NCBI GenBank assembly: GCA_034178815.1
Contig: JAXFQS010000115.1
Location: forward strand, 1 to 7,466
From: JAXFQS01 sp034178815
GTDB lineage: Bacteria > Verrucomicrobiota > Kiritimatiellia > RFP12 > DVOR01
DNA length: 7,466 nt
Reading direction: 5' to 3'
This document shows positions 1 through 6,926 of this stretch, in pieces. How positions within the stretch are numbered: position 1 is the first letter of the stretch; each line of letters begins with the position of its first letter. Position numbers and translations under genes: made by a program. Below the pieces are notes generated by a model, which saw nothing but the letters and a program-made list of their open reading frames with translations, was not told the origin of the DNA and did no database searches.

Positions 1-497
1 GTCAGGAGACGGGACTTTGGCGGCACATTCTGGAGTTGCTGGAGCAAGGGAATCGCGCCGAGGCGCTGGCGGCGGCAAGGGGCGGGCGTTCCTCTCTTTT
101 GCGGATTGCGCTAGCGGGAATGGAGGCGCCTGAAACGATGGTGGAGGAAGCGCTCGAAGTCGCCGCACAGAAGGAAATCGACGCACTTCGTCGGCGGTTG
201 GGCGTGTTGGATACGGTGATTACGGCGGCTCCGTTGTTGGGAATTCTCGGCACGGTGACGGGTATTATCTCGACTTTCGAGGAGATGTCCGCGCAGGCAT
301 CTGGGAATCCTTCAGCCGTGAGCGCGGGCATTGCCGAGGCTCTGATTACGACTGCTACAGGGCTGGTGATTGCGCTCTTGACGCTTCTGCCGTACAATCT
401 TTTTGCCGCGTATGTCCAGCGTGAAACGGCGTATTTGACCGAGGCAGTGCATCGGTTTCGCGGGGCCCGTCTCCCTGCGATCTTGGGACGGGCATGA
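1..497 (+). CDS. exbB: ExbB/TolQ/MotA-family proton channel subunit (5' end missing)
   Basis: This is the inner-membrane channel subunit that works with ExbD to convert proton flow into mechanical energy for TonB. The frame is open from the first complete codon at position 3, so the gene begins before the window. The TTG at 36 is only an internal codon. About 164 residues are visible, against roughly 200-240 for the family, so the first membrane segment is probably upstream. Visible parts are a charged cytoplasmic stretch, then a membrane segment with the family motif AAPLLGILGTVTGII (about 195-275), and a last membrane segment around ALITTATGLVIALL (about 340-415). The small-residue-rich GTVTGI and TTATGL segments are typical of MotA/TolQ/ExbB. 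It overlaps the next gene by 4 bases (ATGA), which suggests coupled translation. TolQ is the alternative name, but the adjacent TonB favours ExbB. Confidence 0.88.
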   Translation, partial: QETGLWRHILELLEQGNRAEALAAARGGRSSLLRIALAGMEAPETMVEEALEVAAQKEIDALRRRLGVLDTVITAAPLLGILGTVTGIISTFEEMSAQASGNPSAVSAGIAEALITTATGLVIALLTLLPYNLFAAYVQRETAYLTEAVHRFRGARLPAILGRA

Positions 498-910
498 AAC
501 TTTCCTCTGGCTTTGATCGCACGAAGGCCCGGGTGGAACTCACGCCGCTTCTGGATGTGATGTTTCTGCTTCTGATTTTCTTCATCTATTCGACGCTCTC
601 GCTGACGGCAGCACGCGGAATAGAGGTCGATTTGCCGCAAACCTCGCCGTCGTCTCTGTTGGAGAAAGTCCGCACGCCGCTGGTCGTGACCTACTCGGCT
701 GACGGACAATGTTATCTGGACGAAGATCCCTTCCCGGAGGCGGATTTGCCGTTCGAGGTGATTCGCCGCTGGCGGGAGCGTCCGGTGGCGGTTCTGGTCA
801 ATGGCGACCGCCGCGCGCCACTAGGCCCGGCGTTGGAGTTGTTGGCGACTTTGCGCAAGGCGGGTATCGAGAAAGTGGCGTTTCGGCTCCAATCTCCGGC
901 GCGGCGATGA
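494..910 (+). CDS. exbD: ExbD/TolR-family biopolymer transport protein
   Basis: This is the partner of ExbB in the energy-transducing inner-membrane complex. The protein has 138 residues, the usual ExbD length. A short cytoplasmic N-terminus is followed by the signature ELTPLLDVMFLLLIFF (residues 15-30), which forms the single membrane helix. Asp21 aligns with the essential proton-carrying Asp of ExbD (Asp25 in E. coli, from family knowledge). Residues from about 37 to the end are the periplasmic domain, which in this family contacts TonB and peptidoglycan. The ATG overlaps the exbB stop as ATGA, and the stop at 908-910 overlaps the tonB start the same way, so the three are almost certainly one transcript. 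TolR is the alternative assignment. Confidence 0.9.
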   Translation: MKLSSGFDRTKARVELTPLLDVMFLLLIFFIYSTLSLTAARGIEVDLPQTSPSSLLEKVRTPLVVTYSADGQCYLDEDPFPEADLPFEVIRRWRERPVAVLVNGDRRAPLGPALELLATLRKAGIEKVAFRLQSPARR

Positions 911-1650
911 AAGAAGGTCGGCGCCTAGTGGTCTGCTTTCTGACCTCGCTTGGGGTTCACCTGTTGTGGGTTGTCTTCTGGCTGGGAAAGGGGGCGGATG
1001 AGGCGTTGGTGACGCTACCCGTTTCGGCAGTGATTATCGAGACCGATTCGGTTCTGGACGCCGAGGAGGAAGCCGTTGACACTGCGGAAAGCCGCCCACC
1101 CGAACCGCCTGCGGAAACCCCCATTCCCCGCGCCGATCCTCCCTTGTTGGAGGCCCTTTCGCCGGTTGCCCTGCCGAAGTCGGATAGCCAGCCGACGCCT
1201 CCGGAGTTGCCGCCGTTGCCCAAGCCTCCTGAGCCCCACCCGCCATCAGTGGCACCTGTCCATCCCCCCCAGCCCAAGCCACCTGCGCCAACGGAGAAGC
1301 CTTCAACCACACCCGTCCCAGTCAAACCGATACCCCCGAAAACGGCCTTTGCTCCGCGCGTCTCGGCGCCTCCGAGAGCCCCCAATCGCATCGTCATCCG
1401 CTATCCGAGAAGCGCTAGGGAGCGGCGTCACGAGGGGACTGTTCGCTTGGAGGCTAGAATCCTTTCCAACGGTCGTTGCGGTCAGGTGACCATCCTTGAA
1501 AGCAGTGGCCATCCGGAACTGGATGAAGCCGCCGCGTCAGCCTTCCGCAAGGCGAACTTCATTCCGGCTCGCGCTGACGACAGCCCCGTCGAGTCGCGTG
1601 TGCGGCAGACCATTACCTTTCGCCTCAGCGGTATCGAAATCGTCAACTGA
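907..1650 (+). CDS. tonB: TonB family energy-transducing protein
   Basis: TonB spans the periplasm and passes energy from ExbB/ExbD to TonB-dependent receptors in the outer membrane. The start is ATG 907, giving 247 residues. The frame is open back to 709, but that stretch lies inside exbD, encodes no family sequence and would place the membrane anchor internally. With ATG 907 the anchor is N-terminal (about residues 7-27) and overlaps exbD by ATGA. The anchor contains Ser14-X3-His18 (SLGVH), matching the S-X3-H pair needed in E. coli TonB. A Pro-rich, Glu/Lys-containing spacer follows (about 63-157), as expected for crossing the periplasm. The C-terminal TonB domain (about 162-244) has YPRSARERRHEGTVRL, then VTILESSGHPELDEAA and the closing FIPA segment. 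All parts appear intact. Confidence 0.93.
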   Translation: MKEGRRLVVCFLTSLGVHLLWVVFWLGKGADEALVTLPVSAVIIETDSVLDAEEEAVDTAESRPPEPPAETPIPRADPPLLEALSPVALPKSDSQPTPPELPPLPKPPEPHPPSVAPVHPPQPKPPAPTEKPSTTPVPVKPIPPKTAFAPRVSAPPRAPNRIVIRYPRSARERRHEGTVRLEARILSNGRCGQVTILESSGHPELDEAAASAFRKANFIPARADDSPVESRVRQTITFRLSGIEIVN

Positions 1651-1669
1651 CCCTATTGGCACCTGCTCT

Positions 1670-1688
1670 CAAGTCGTTTCGCGGCTTG
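1670..1688. terminator. Weak hairpin in the convergent tonB / GYF gap
   Basis: Between the tonB stop and the end of the converging minus-strand gene lies CAAGTCG-TTTCG-CGGCTTG, a 7 bp stem (one G-T wobble) with a 5-base loop. Its position 20 bases after tonB suits a terminator, and a convergent gap could use one in both directions. No T-run follows on either strand, so intrinsic termination is doubtful. It may only be a 3'-end stabilising hairpin or chance. Confidence 0.25.
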
Positions 1689-1737
1689 CCTTCGAAATGG
1701 GGAGATCAAGCCGTCGACTGGATCGGGCGATTGCTTG

Positions 1738-3513
1738 CTATCTGCGCGGCAGGTCTCCAGCGCCGGGCCAAGATGAAGGCGGTCGATAGCCTGCGCGGGA
1801 GGCCTCATCCAACCGCCGTTCTGTCGAGAGGAAGGGGTTCGACTGTTCCAACTCGTCAATCCGCTTCAGCAGTGAATTCTGAATGGAGTTGAACTGTTCC
1901 TGGTCGCTGATTCGCACCCGCCGTTCCTGCTCCAGCTGGGCAGACACACGGGCTAAATCCTCCTTCAACTGGTCGAATCCGACCGTATGGCGCGCCCCCT
2001 CCGCAACTTGCGCTTTCAAGCGGGCCTCTTCAGCCTTCAGCAGGTTGATTTGCCGAGCCTGCTCCTCGCGCGTTTCCAGCAACTCCCTAATCTCCTGCTG
2101 GCAATTCGCCTTGTAGGTGTTCACCTCTGCCATAATCCGGGCGGTATTCGCCGCCTGCGTTCGGTGCAATGCATTGCGCCGGAACTCGTCACTGTCGCTT
2201 CCCAAAAGTTTCCGCAGGGCGAATATCCGCTCTTGCAACCGTTCCTGCCGCGTCGTTGATGCCTCCCGAATCTTGGCCAGGCACGCTCGCTCCGTGTCCA
2301 ATGACTCCTCCAGCGAGAGCAGTTCGTCGGCGACCAGTTCGTGGACTTGGGTGAAATCACGCTGGTCGGCAAGTTTCGCTAGGTGCTCCGGATTCTGAAG
2401 TTCCTCCACCTGACGCTGCAACGCGGCAATGGCGTCCTGCAGTTCCAAGTCGCGCGCATTCGAGGCTGAAAGGAGTTCGGAATGTTCCCGCTTCAGGCTC
2501 TCCAGTTCGGCTTTGGCGGCGTCGAGGGCTTGCTCTTGTTCGGAGCGCTTCTGCCGTTCCTGTTCGAGCTGTTCCTGCGCCGCTTTGCCCTGATCTTGCG
2601 CAACTTTTAGGTTTTGATTCAAGGTTTCGTTCGCTTGCTGAAGTTCGCGGTAGCGGGTATCGGAGGTGTCCAGTTTCTGCTGCCAATCGAGGACGGAATG
2701 TCGGGATTTCTCGAGTTCCTCCTGTATGCTCTGCAAAGCCGTTTCAGCCTGTTGTCGTTGCTGTTTCTCGCGCTCCAGTTCGGCTTTGACCGCTTCGGAT
2801 TGGTGCTTTTCTCCGGCGGTGTTCGTTTCCAGTTCGGCGAGGCGTTCCTTGACTTGTTGGCGCTCTTCTTCAACCAAGGTCAGGTGTTCGCGCAAGGACG
2901 CGGAAGCGGCCTGCTGGTTGGCAAGTTTGGTCTGAATGGCCTGGAGTTCGGCGCGGAGGGTGGTGGCTTCCTGCACCAACTGGTCGCGGTCGGCGAGGGC
3001 CTTCTGGAGTTCGTTTCGGACGGCTTCGAGTTCGTGCTGGTCTGGGGGCGAATCGGGGGCTGTTCCGGATTGGTTTTCGGGATTCGGATCGGGGTCGTAG
3101 ATGACTTCGCGGGCGGGAGATTCCATAGCAGGCTGGTCGGTTTGGATTGGTTGGGCTGGCGGCTCTTCGGCGGCGAGAAGGGAGGGTTGTGCCGGGGGAA
3201 GTTGGGCGGGCTGGATGGCTTCTTTTGGCACGAGTGCGGTGCCAGCCGGGACTTTTGGGGATTGGAGCGCGGCTTCGGCGGCGATGCGGTTGAAAGGGCC
3301 TTGGTGTTTGCCGTCTTTGGTTCGGAGGTACCAGTTGAGCCCGAGTTCGGGGATGTCTTCGACCGGACGCCAGTGTTTGGCATCTGTCGAGGCGGATTGC
3401 CCCGGGACGATGCGACCTTGTTCTGCCCATTGGACGAGGGTCTGGAGCCGTTCAGGGCCGTAGCATTGGTTCTCGGCGACTTTGAGGTACCAGGTGTCGG
3501 ATGGGGCCGTCAT
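1738..3513 (-). CDS. Tandem GYF_2-like domain protein with very long coiled coil
   Basis: I recognise the architecture but not a characterised gene. The 591-residue protein has no signal peptide or membrane helix. Residues 8-60 and 61-97 form two GYF_2 (DUF4339)-like repeats: aromatic start (W8, W61), Gly-Pro (19-20, 72-73), W29, QGRI (32-35), W48 and DIPEL (53-57). A Pro/Gln/Glu-rich linker covers about 98-158. From about 160 to 575 the sequence is Glu/Gln/Lys/Ala/Leu-rich with heptad-like spacing, typical of a long coiled coil, and a short basic tail ends it. GYF_2 modules are thought to bind proteins or peptides, so a cytoplasmic scaffold or filament role is an inference. It starts 12 bases after the stop of its upstream paralogue with no clear ribosome site, so it is probably co-transcribed and translationally coupled. 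A long antisense frame (2614-3546, +) is a shadow. Confidence 0.85.
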   Translation of the reverse strand: MTAPSDTWYLKVAENQCYGPERLQTLVQWAEQGRIVPGQSASTDAKHWRPVEDIPELGLNWYLRTKDGKHQGPFNRIAAEAALQSPKVPAGTALVPKEAIQPAQLPPAQPSLLAAEEPPAQPIQTDQPAMESPAREVIYDPDPNPENQSGTAPDSPPDQHELEAVRNELQKALADRDQLVQEATTLRAELQAIQTKLANQQAASASLREHLTLVEEERQQVKERLAELETNTAGEKHQSEAVKAELEREKQQRQQAETALQSIQEELEKSRHSVLDWQQKLDTSDTRYRELQQANETLNQNLKVAQDQGKAAQEQLEQERQKRSEQEQALDAAKAELESLKREHSELLSASNARDLELQDAIAALQRQVEELQNPEHLAKLADQRDFTQVHELVADELLSLEESLDTERACLAKIREASTTRQERLQERIFALRKLLGSDSDEFRRNALHRTQAANTARIMAEVNTYKANCQQEIRELLETREEQARQINLLKAEEARLKAQVAEGARHTVGFDQLKEDLARVSAQLEQERRVRISDQEQFNSIQNSLLKRIDELEQSNPFLSTERRLDEASRAGYRPPSSWPGAGDLPRR

Positions 3514-3525
3514 GGCGGGCAGGAA

Positions 3526-4344
3526 CTAGAAGAAGCGGCGGTTTGACTGGGCGGCGCGCTTGAGTTCGTCGGCGAGGCGTTGTTCGAGGTTTTGGAGGGC
3601 CTGGTCTGGGCGGGGTTTAATCTTGGGGGGCGTATCGGGGGCGAGAACTTCGATGTCGTCGACGACCTCGATTTGAACCTCTTTCTCTTGGGCCTGGGCG
3701 AGTTGGGTCTGGAGCGCTTGGATGGTATCCCGGGCCTGGGCAAGTTGGTTCTGAAGGTCGTCCCGGGTGGCCTGGAAGGTGTTGAGTTCTTGCTCGCGGA
3801 GGGCTTGGATTTCGGTCAACTCGGCTTGGACGAGGGTGCGCGCCTGGACTTCGGTCTGGAGGGTTTGGCGGACTTCTTCGAGTGCCTGCGCGGTTTGTGC
3901 CTGGAGGGCTTCCTGTCCGGCAAGGGCCTGCTCAAGTTCGAGGGCTCGGGCCTGGATGTTCTGGGCCAGCCGGGCGTGCTGGTCGCGCTCGGAGACGAGG
4001 GCTTCATTCTCTCGGCGGAGTTGGTCGAAGCGGGCATCGGCGGTCGGATCGGGGAGGGTGTAGAGGCGTACGCCAGCGAACTCGGGAGATTGCTTGAGTT
4101 CGTCGACGACTTTCTGGTGGGCGGGCCCGAAGAACTTGTTGGGGGCGAGTTCGACGATCCAGCGCATCTCCAGTTCGGGAATGTCGGCTGGGGAAATCCA
4201 CTGTTGCCCGTCCGGGGTGAGAAGATAGTTTGCTGCGATGCGCCCCTCTTGAACCCACTTCAAGAGTTCGGAGAAGGGGACAGGGCCGAAAATCTGCCCG
4301 GCGTCGGTGCGCATCCGCCAAAGGCTATTCAAGTCTGTGCTCAT
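3526..4344 (-). CDS. Tandem GYF_2-like domain protein with coiled coil, paralogue of its neighbour
   Basis: This 272-residue protein has the same plan as the gene after it. Two GYF_2-like repeats (about 9-61 and 62-100) carry W9, Gly-Pro (20-21 and 73-74), W30, EGRI (33-36), W49, DIPEL (54-58) and W62. The shared W, GP, W, (E/Q)GRI, W, DIPEL, W series at near-identical spacing shows the two are homologous. A coiled coil rich in Gln, Ala, Glu and Leu runs from about 104 to 218. An acidic/Pro stretch with EVVDDIEVLAPDTPP comes next, then a short helix and a basic-aromatic end (SNRRFF). There is no membrane segment. It is the first gene of the pair and is driven by the promoter at 4356-4384. ATG 4344 is preferred over the internal Met11 because W9 belongs to the first repeat. 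Function is unknown; it may be a scaffold or partner protein that co-assembles with its paralogue. Confidence 0.85.
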   Translation of the reverse strand: MSTDLNSLWRMRTDAGQIFGPVPFSELLKWVQEGRIAANYLLTPDGQQWISPADIPELEMRWIVELAPNKFFGPAHQKVVDELKQSPEFAGVRLYTLPDPTADARFDQLRRENEALVSERDQHARLAQNIQARALELEQALAGQEALQAQTAQALEEVRQTLQTEVQARTLVQAELTEIQALREQELNTFQATRDDLQNQLAQARDTIQALQTQLAQAQEKEVQIEVVDDIEVLAPDTPPKIKPRPDQALQNLEQRLADELKRAAQSNRRFF

Positions 4345-4355
4345 AAATTGGAGAA

Positions 4356-4384
4356 AGTATACCCGACACCCTGCGCTTTGTCAA
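4356..4384 (-). promoter_or_regulatory. Sigma70-type promoter of the GYF/coiled-coil pair
   Basis: Read on the minus strand, TTGACA (4384-4379, perfect -35) and TATACT (4361-4356, -10 with 5 of 6 consensus bases) are separated by exactly 17 bases. The expected transcription start is about 4349, only some 5 bases before the ATG at 4344. There is no room for a Shine-Dalgarno site, so the mRNA should be leaderless or nearly so. Confidence 0.8.
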
Positions 4385-4447
4385 ACTCCATTCGCACATT
4401 CCGTCTGCCTCTCGCGTACGGAGACGGTTGGTAAGCACCAATCGGGG

Positions 4448-4511
4448 GCAAAGGTGCCCATCCACACTATAGCAAGGTGCCAACCACCCACTCCGCAAGG
4501 TGTCAACCTCC
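4448..4511. repeat. Three imperfect direct repeats with 23-24 base period
   Basis: Three related units lie in the spacer between the GYF pair and the ABC ATPase: GCAAAGGTGCCCATCC-like at 4448, GCAAGGTGCCAACCACC at 4472 and GCAAGGTGTCAACCTCC at 4495. Copies two and three differ at two of 17 positions; the first is more diverged. The period is about two helical turns, so stacked protein binding sites are possible. The cluster is 64 bases or more beyond the -35 of the GYF promoter and just after the end of the ABC gene. It could equally be a 3'-end element or a remnant of a dispersed repeat. Confidence 0.5.
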
Positions 4512-4541
4512 AGGGGGCGAAGGGGTGCAGGAATCTGAGCC

Positions 4542-5297
4542 TCAGCAGACAGGCAGCCGGGGCACCGCCTCAATCAATTCGCGCGTGTAGTTCGACTTTG
4601 GATTGGTCAGAACCGCTTCGACAGAGCCGCTTTCGACAACCCTTCCTTCGCGCATCACCAACAGTCGGTCTGCAATGTGCTCCACCACCCCAATATCGTG
4701 CGAGATGAAGAGGCAGGAAAACCCCCGCTTGCGCTTGAGAGCCTCCAAAAGATTGAGAATCTGAGCCCGAACCGATAAATCCAACGCCGAAACCGCCTCG
4801 TCGCAGATGACCACCCGCGGATTGAGCGCCAAGGCCCGCGCGATACATACCCTCTGGCACTGCCCCCCCGAAAGTTCGTGCGGATACCGTTCGAGAATCC
4901 CCGCGTCCAGCCCTACATCCTCCAGCAGCCCGACCGCCCAATCTTCCGCCCCCCGCGCCGGCACCAAACCGTGGAAAACCGCTCCCTCCGACACCAACTC
5001 CCGAATCGTAAGGCGCGGATTCAGCGATGCCAACGGTGCTTGGAAAACCACCTGCAACTCATTGGGCGACAGAATCGACTCAATCCGCCCGCCGGTAGGC
5101 TCCACCAGCCCCAGCAGAGCCCTAGAAAGCGTCGTCTTCCCGCAACCACTTTCGCCGATAATCCCAAGCGTCTCCCCCTCATACAACTCGAAACAAACCC
5201 CGTCGACCGCCCGCTTCCAACCCTTCGTGCGCGAAAACACGCCCGAACGAATCGGAAACCACACCCTCAAGTCACGGACGGTCAGCAGCGGCACCAT
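4542..5297 (-). CDS. Opp/Dpp-type peptide ABC transporter ATP-binding protein, short form
   Basis: This is a nucleotide-binding subunit of the OppF/DppF class, which powers peptide or nickel import through paired permeases. From ATG 5297 it has 251 residues; TTG 5300 is an equally possible start. Walker A is GESGCGKTT (48-56), the Q-loop is VFQAPLASLNPR with Gln86, the signature is LSGGQ (142-146), Walker B ends in Asp166-Glu167 and the switch is His200. All catalytic residues are present. Oddities are Ala87 where Asp is usual, DEAVSALD where DEPVSALD is usual, and a shortened Walker A to Q-loop segment. The protein also ends at YTRELIEAVP, where OppF/DppF (about 320-335 residues) continue into the oligo_HPY domain. 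No permease or binding protein is nearby. It follows guaB by 78 bases and may share its transcript; a weak AGG lies 9 bases before the ATG. Confidence 0.88.
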   Translation of the reverse strand: MVPLLTVRDLRVWFPIRSGVFSRTKGWKRAVDGVCFELYEGETLGIIGESGCGKTTLSRALLGLVEPTGGRIESILSPNELQVVFQAPLASLNPRLTIRELVSEGAVFHGLVPARGAEDWAVGLLEDVGLDAGILERYPHELSGGQCQRVCIARALALNPRVVICDEAVSALDLSVRAQILNLLEALKRKRGFSCLFISHDIGVVEHIADRLLVMREGRVVESGSVEAVLTNPKSNYTRELIEAVPRLPVC

Positions 5298-5375
5298 CAA
5301 AAAGAACCTGTCTCAGCGGCCGATACACACCCGCGCAGAGAAAGATTGCAACCTCCCCGCGCCGGAGATGCCAAC

Positions 5376-6866
5376 CTAACTGCGGTAGTTCGGCGCTTCC
5401 TTCGTAATCTTCACATCGTGCGGATGAGCCTCGCGCACACCCGCCGCCGAGACCCGGTAGAACTTCGCGCGCCGCTGCAACTCGGCAACCGTCCGGCACC
5501 CGCAATACCCGAGCGAAGCCTGAAGTCCCCCGCAGAACTGCGTCATAATCCGGCTTACCGGGCCGGAGAAAGGCACGATACCTTCGATGCCCTGAGGCAC
5601 CAAGTCCGCCTCCTCGACATTTTCCTGCCCATAGCGCTGGCGCGAACCGCGATTCTTCATCGCCGCTAGCGACCCCATGCCGCGATAGACGACATACTGC
5701 CGCCCCTCGTAGATGATTTTCTCCCCCGGGCTTTCTTCCGTTCCGGCGAGCAGAGAGCCGAGCATCACCGTGTCCGCGCCCATGGCAAGAGCCTTCGCAA
5801 CATCGCCCGAGAGCCGGATGCCGCCATCGGCAATGACGGGTATCGAGCCTTCCAGCGCGGAGACGGCGTTGTAGACGGCAGTAATCTGGGGGATGCCTAC
5901 GCCGCAGACGACTCGGGTGGTGCAGATGGATCCGGGGCCTATGCCGACCTTGACGGCGTGGGCGCCTGCGTCGCGGAGGGCGAGGGCGGCTTCTCCTGTG
6001 GCGATGTTGCCCGCGATGACATCGATGTCTGGGTAATGGGCGTTGAGCCAGCGTACCATGTCGATGATGCCTTTGCTGTGTCCGTGGGCGGAGTCGACTA
6101 CCATTGCGTCGACTTGGGCGGTGGCCAAGCGTTCGGCACGTTCGTAGTCACCGCCGCTGACGGCGGCTGCCACGCGGAGGCGGTAGTTGGCGTCGCGGTT
6201 GTATTGTGGGCGTTGGTTTTCGATGAGTTGCTGGACATCAGTGAAACTGTAGAGGCCAACGAGTCTGCCATCGGCGTCGACGAGGGGGAGTTTGCCGATT
6301 TTGTTGGCTTTCATGATTTCGTAGGCTTCGCGAAGGGTAGTCTCGGGCTTTGCCGTGAGTGGGGAGGGGGTCATGCATTCGGCGAGTTTGTCTGCGCCGC
6401 GTCCCATAAAGCGGAGGTCGGACGAGGTAATCATGCCGACGAGGCGGTCTTGGGCGTCGAGGATGGGGAATCCGCCGAATTTGAGGTTGTGGCTGGCTCG
6501 GTAGTCGTGGAGGTAGGCGACGGTGTCGCTATCTCTGAAGCAGACGGGTTTGCGGATGAGGCCGTTGAGGTGGTTTTTGACTTTGGCGACTTCTTCGCTC
6601 TGGGCTGCGGGGTCGAGGTTTTTGTGGATGACGCCGATGCCGCCGATGAGGGCCATGGCGATGGCCATCTGGGCTTCGGTGACGGTGTCCATGGCGGCGG
6701 AGACGAAGGGGATGTTGAGTTTCATCCGGGAGGTGAAGCGGGTCTCGAGGGTGGTGTCGCCGGGCAGGAAGTCGGCGTATTGGGTGACGAGGGTGACATC
6801 GTCGTAGGTCAGTCCCTGCATCGGGAAGAGGTTCATGAAGGCGTCCATGGCGGCATTGGGGTGCAT
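5376..6866 (-). CDS. guaB: IMP dehydrogenase
   Basis: IMP dehydrogenase oxidises IMP to XMP with NAD+, the rate-limiting step of guanine nucleotide synthesis, as a cytoplasmic tetramer. The 496 residues match the usual length near 490. The N-terminus has LTYDDVTLV (19-27) and the conserved SAAMDTVTE (56-64). Two CBS domains occupy about 100-218, ending in VGLYSFTDV. GNIATGEAA follows (286-294), then the catalytic loop GIGPGSICTTR with Cys315, IADGGIR (344-350), the mobile flap with Arg410-Tyr411, and the C-terminal PHDVKITKEAPNY cation-site segment. The frame is open back to 7250, but ATG 6866 is chosen because GGAGAG (6876-6871) sits 4 bases before it and the promoter lies at 6898-6926. ATG 6878 would leave that ribosome site inside the gene. 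Gln424 in VPQGIEG replaces the usual bacterial Glu. The ABC ATPase lies downstream. Confidence 0.97.
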   Translation of the reverse strand: MHPNAAMDAFMNLFPMQGLTYDDVTLVTQYADFLPGDTTLETRFTSRMKLNIPFVSAAMDTVTEAQMAIAMALIGGIGVIHKNLDPAAQSEEVAKVKNHLNGLIRKPVCFRDSDTVAYLHDYRASHNLKFGGFPILDAQDRLVGMITSSDLRFMGRGADKLAECMTPSPLTAKPETTLREAYEIMKANKIGKLPLVDADGRLVGLYSFTDVQQLIENQRPQYNRDANYRLRVAAAVSGGDYERAERLATAQVDAMVVDSAHGHSKGIIDMVRWLNAHYPDIDVIAGNIATGEAALALRDAGAHAVKVGIGPGSICTTRVVCGVGIPQITAVYNAVSALEGSIPVIADGGIRLSGDVAKALAMGADTVMLGSLLAGTEESPGEKIIYEGRQYVVYRGMGSLAAMKNRGSRQRYGQENVEEADLVPQGIEGIVPFSGPVSRIMTQFCGGLQASLGYCGCRTVAELQRRAKFYRVSAAGVREAHPHDVKITKEAPNYRS

Positions 6867-6870
6867 ACAA

Positions 6871-6876
6871 CTCTCC
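6871..6876 (-). promoter_or_regulatory. guaB ribosome binding site that fixes the start
   Basis: GGAGAG on the minus strand ends 4 bases before ATG 6866. It selects this ATG over the one at 6878, which overlaps the site, and over the long open frame extending upstream to 7250. Confidence 0.75.
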
Positions 6877-6897
6877 ATAAGGGTATTTGCCTTTATA

Positions 6898-6926
6898 TTT
6901 ATAGCGAATCTGGCCGTCGATTGCAA
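6898..6926 (-). promoter_or_regulatory. Probable sigma70-type guaB promoter
   Basis: On the minus strand TTGCAA (6926-6921, 4 of 6 for -35) and TATAAA (6903-6898, 5 of 6 for -10) are 17 bases apart. A second TATAAA lies immediately downstream (6897-6892). The expected start is about 6891, giving a 5' leader near 25 bases that carries the GGAGAG site. No riboswitch could fit in such a leader. Confidence 0.7.

Noticed and set aside
709..906. Upstream extension of the tonB frame (313 residues from 709)
   Set aside because: It overlaps exbD in another frame, encodes low-complexity Gly/Arg sequence and would place the membrane anchor in the middle. ATG 907 with the ATGA overlap explains the start.
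2614..3546. 310-residue plus-strand open frame rich in Gly, Phe and Leu
   Set aside because: It is antisense to the coiled-coil gene. Glu/Gln-rich heptads read backwards give Leu/Phe/Gly. No domain, promoter or ribosome site supports it.
3580..4434. 284-residue plus-strand open frame opposite the shorter GYF gene
   Set aside because: Same antisense effect. The minus-strand reading has clear GYF_2-like repeats, a coiled coil and a consensus promoter.
4535..4545. CTGAG-C-CTCAG inverted repeat at the end of the ABC gene as a terminator
   Set aside because: The loop is a single base, too small to fold as written, and no T-run follows on the minus strand.
4878..5669. 263-residue plus-strand Arg/Pro/His-rich open frame
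   Set aside because: It covers the ABC ATPase, the spacer and the end of guaB antisense, with biased composition and no recognisable domain.
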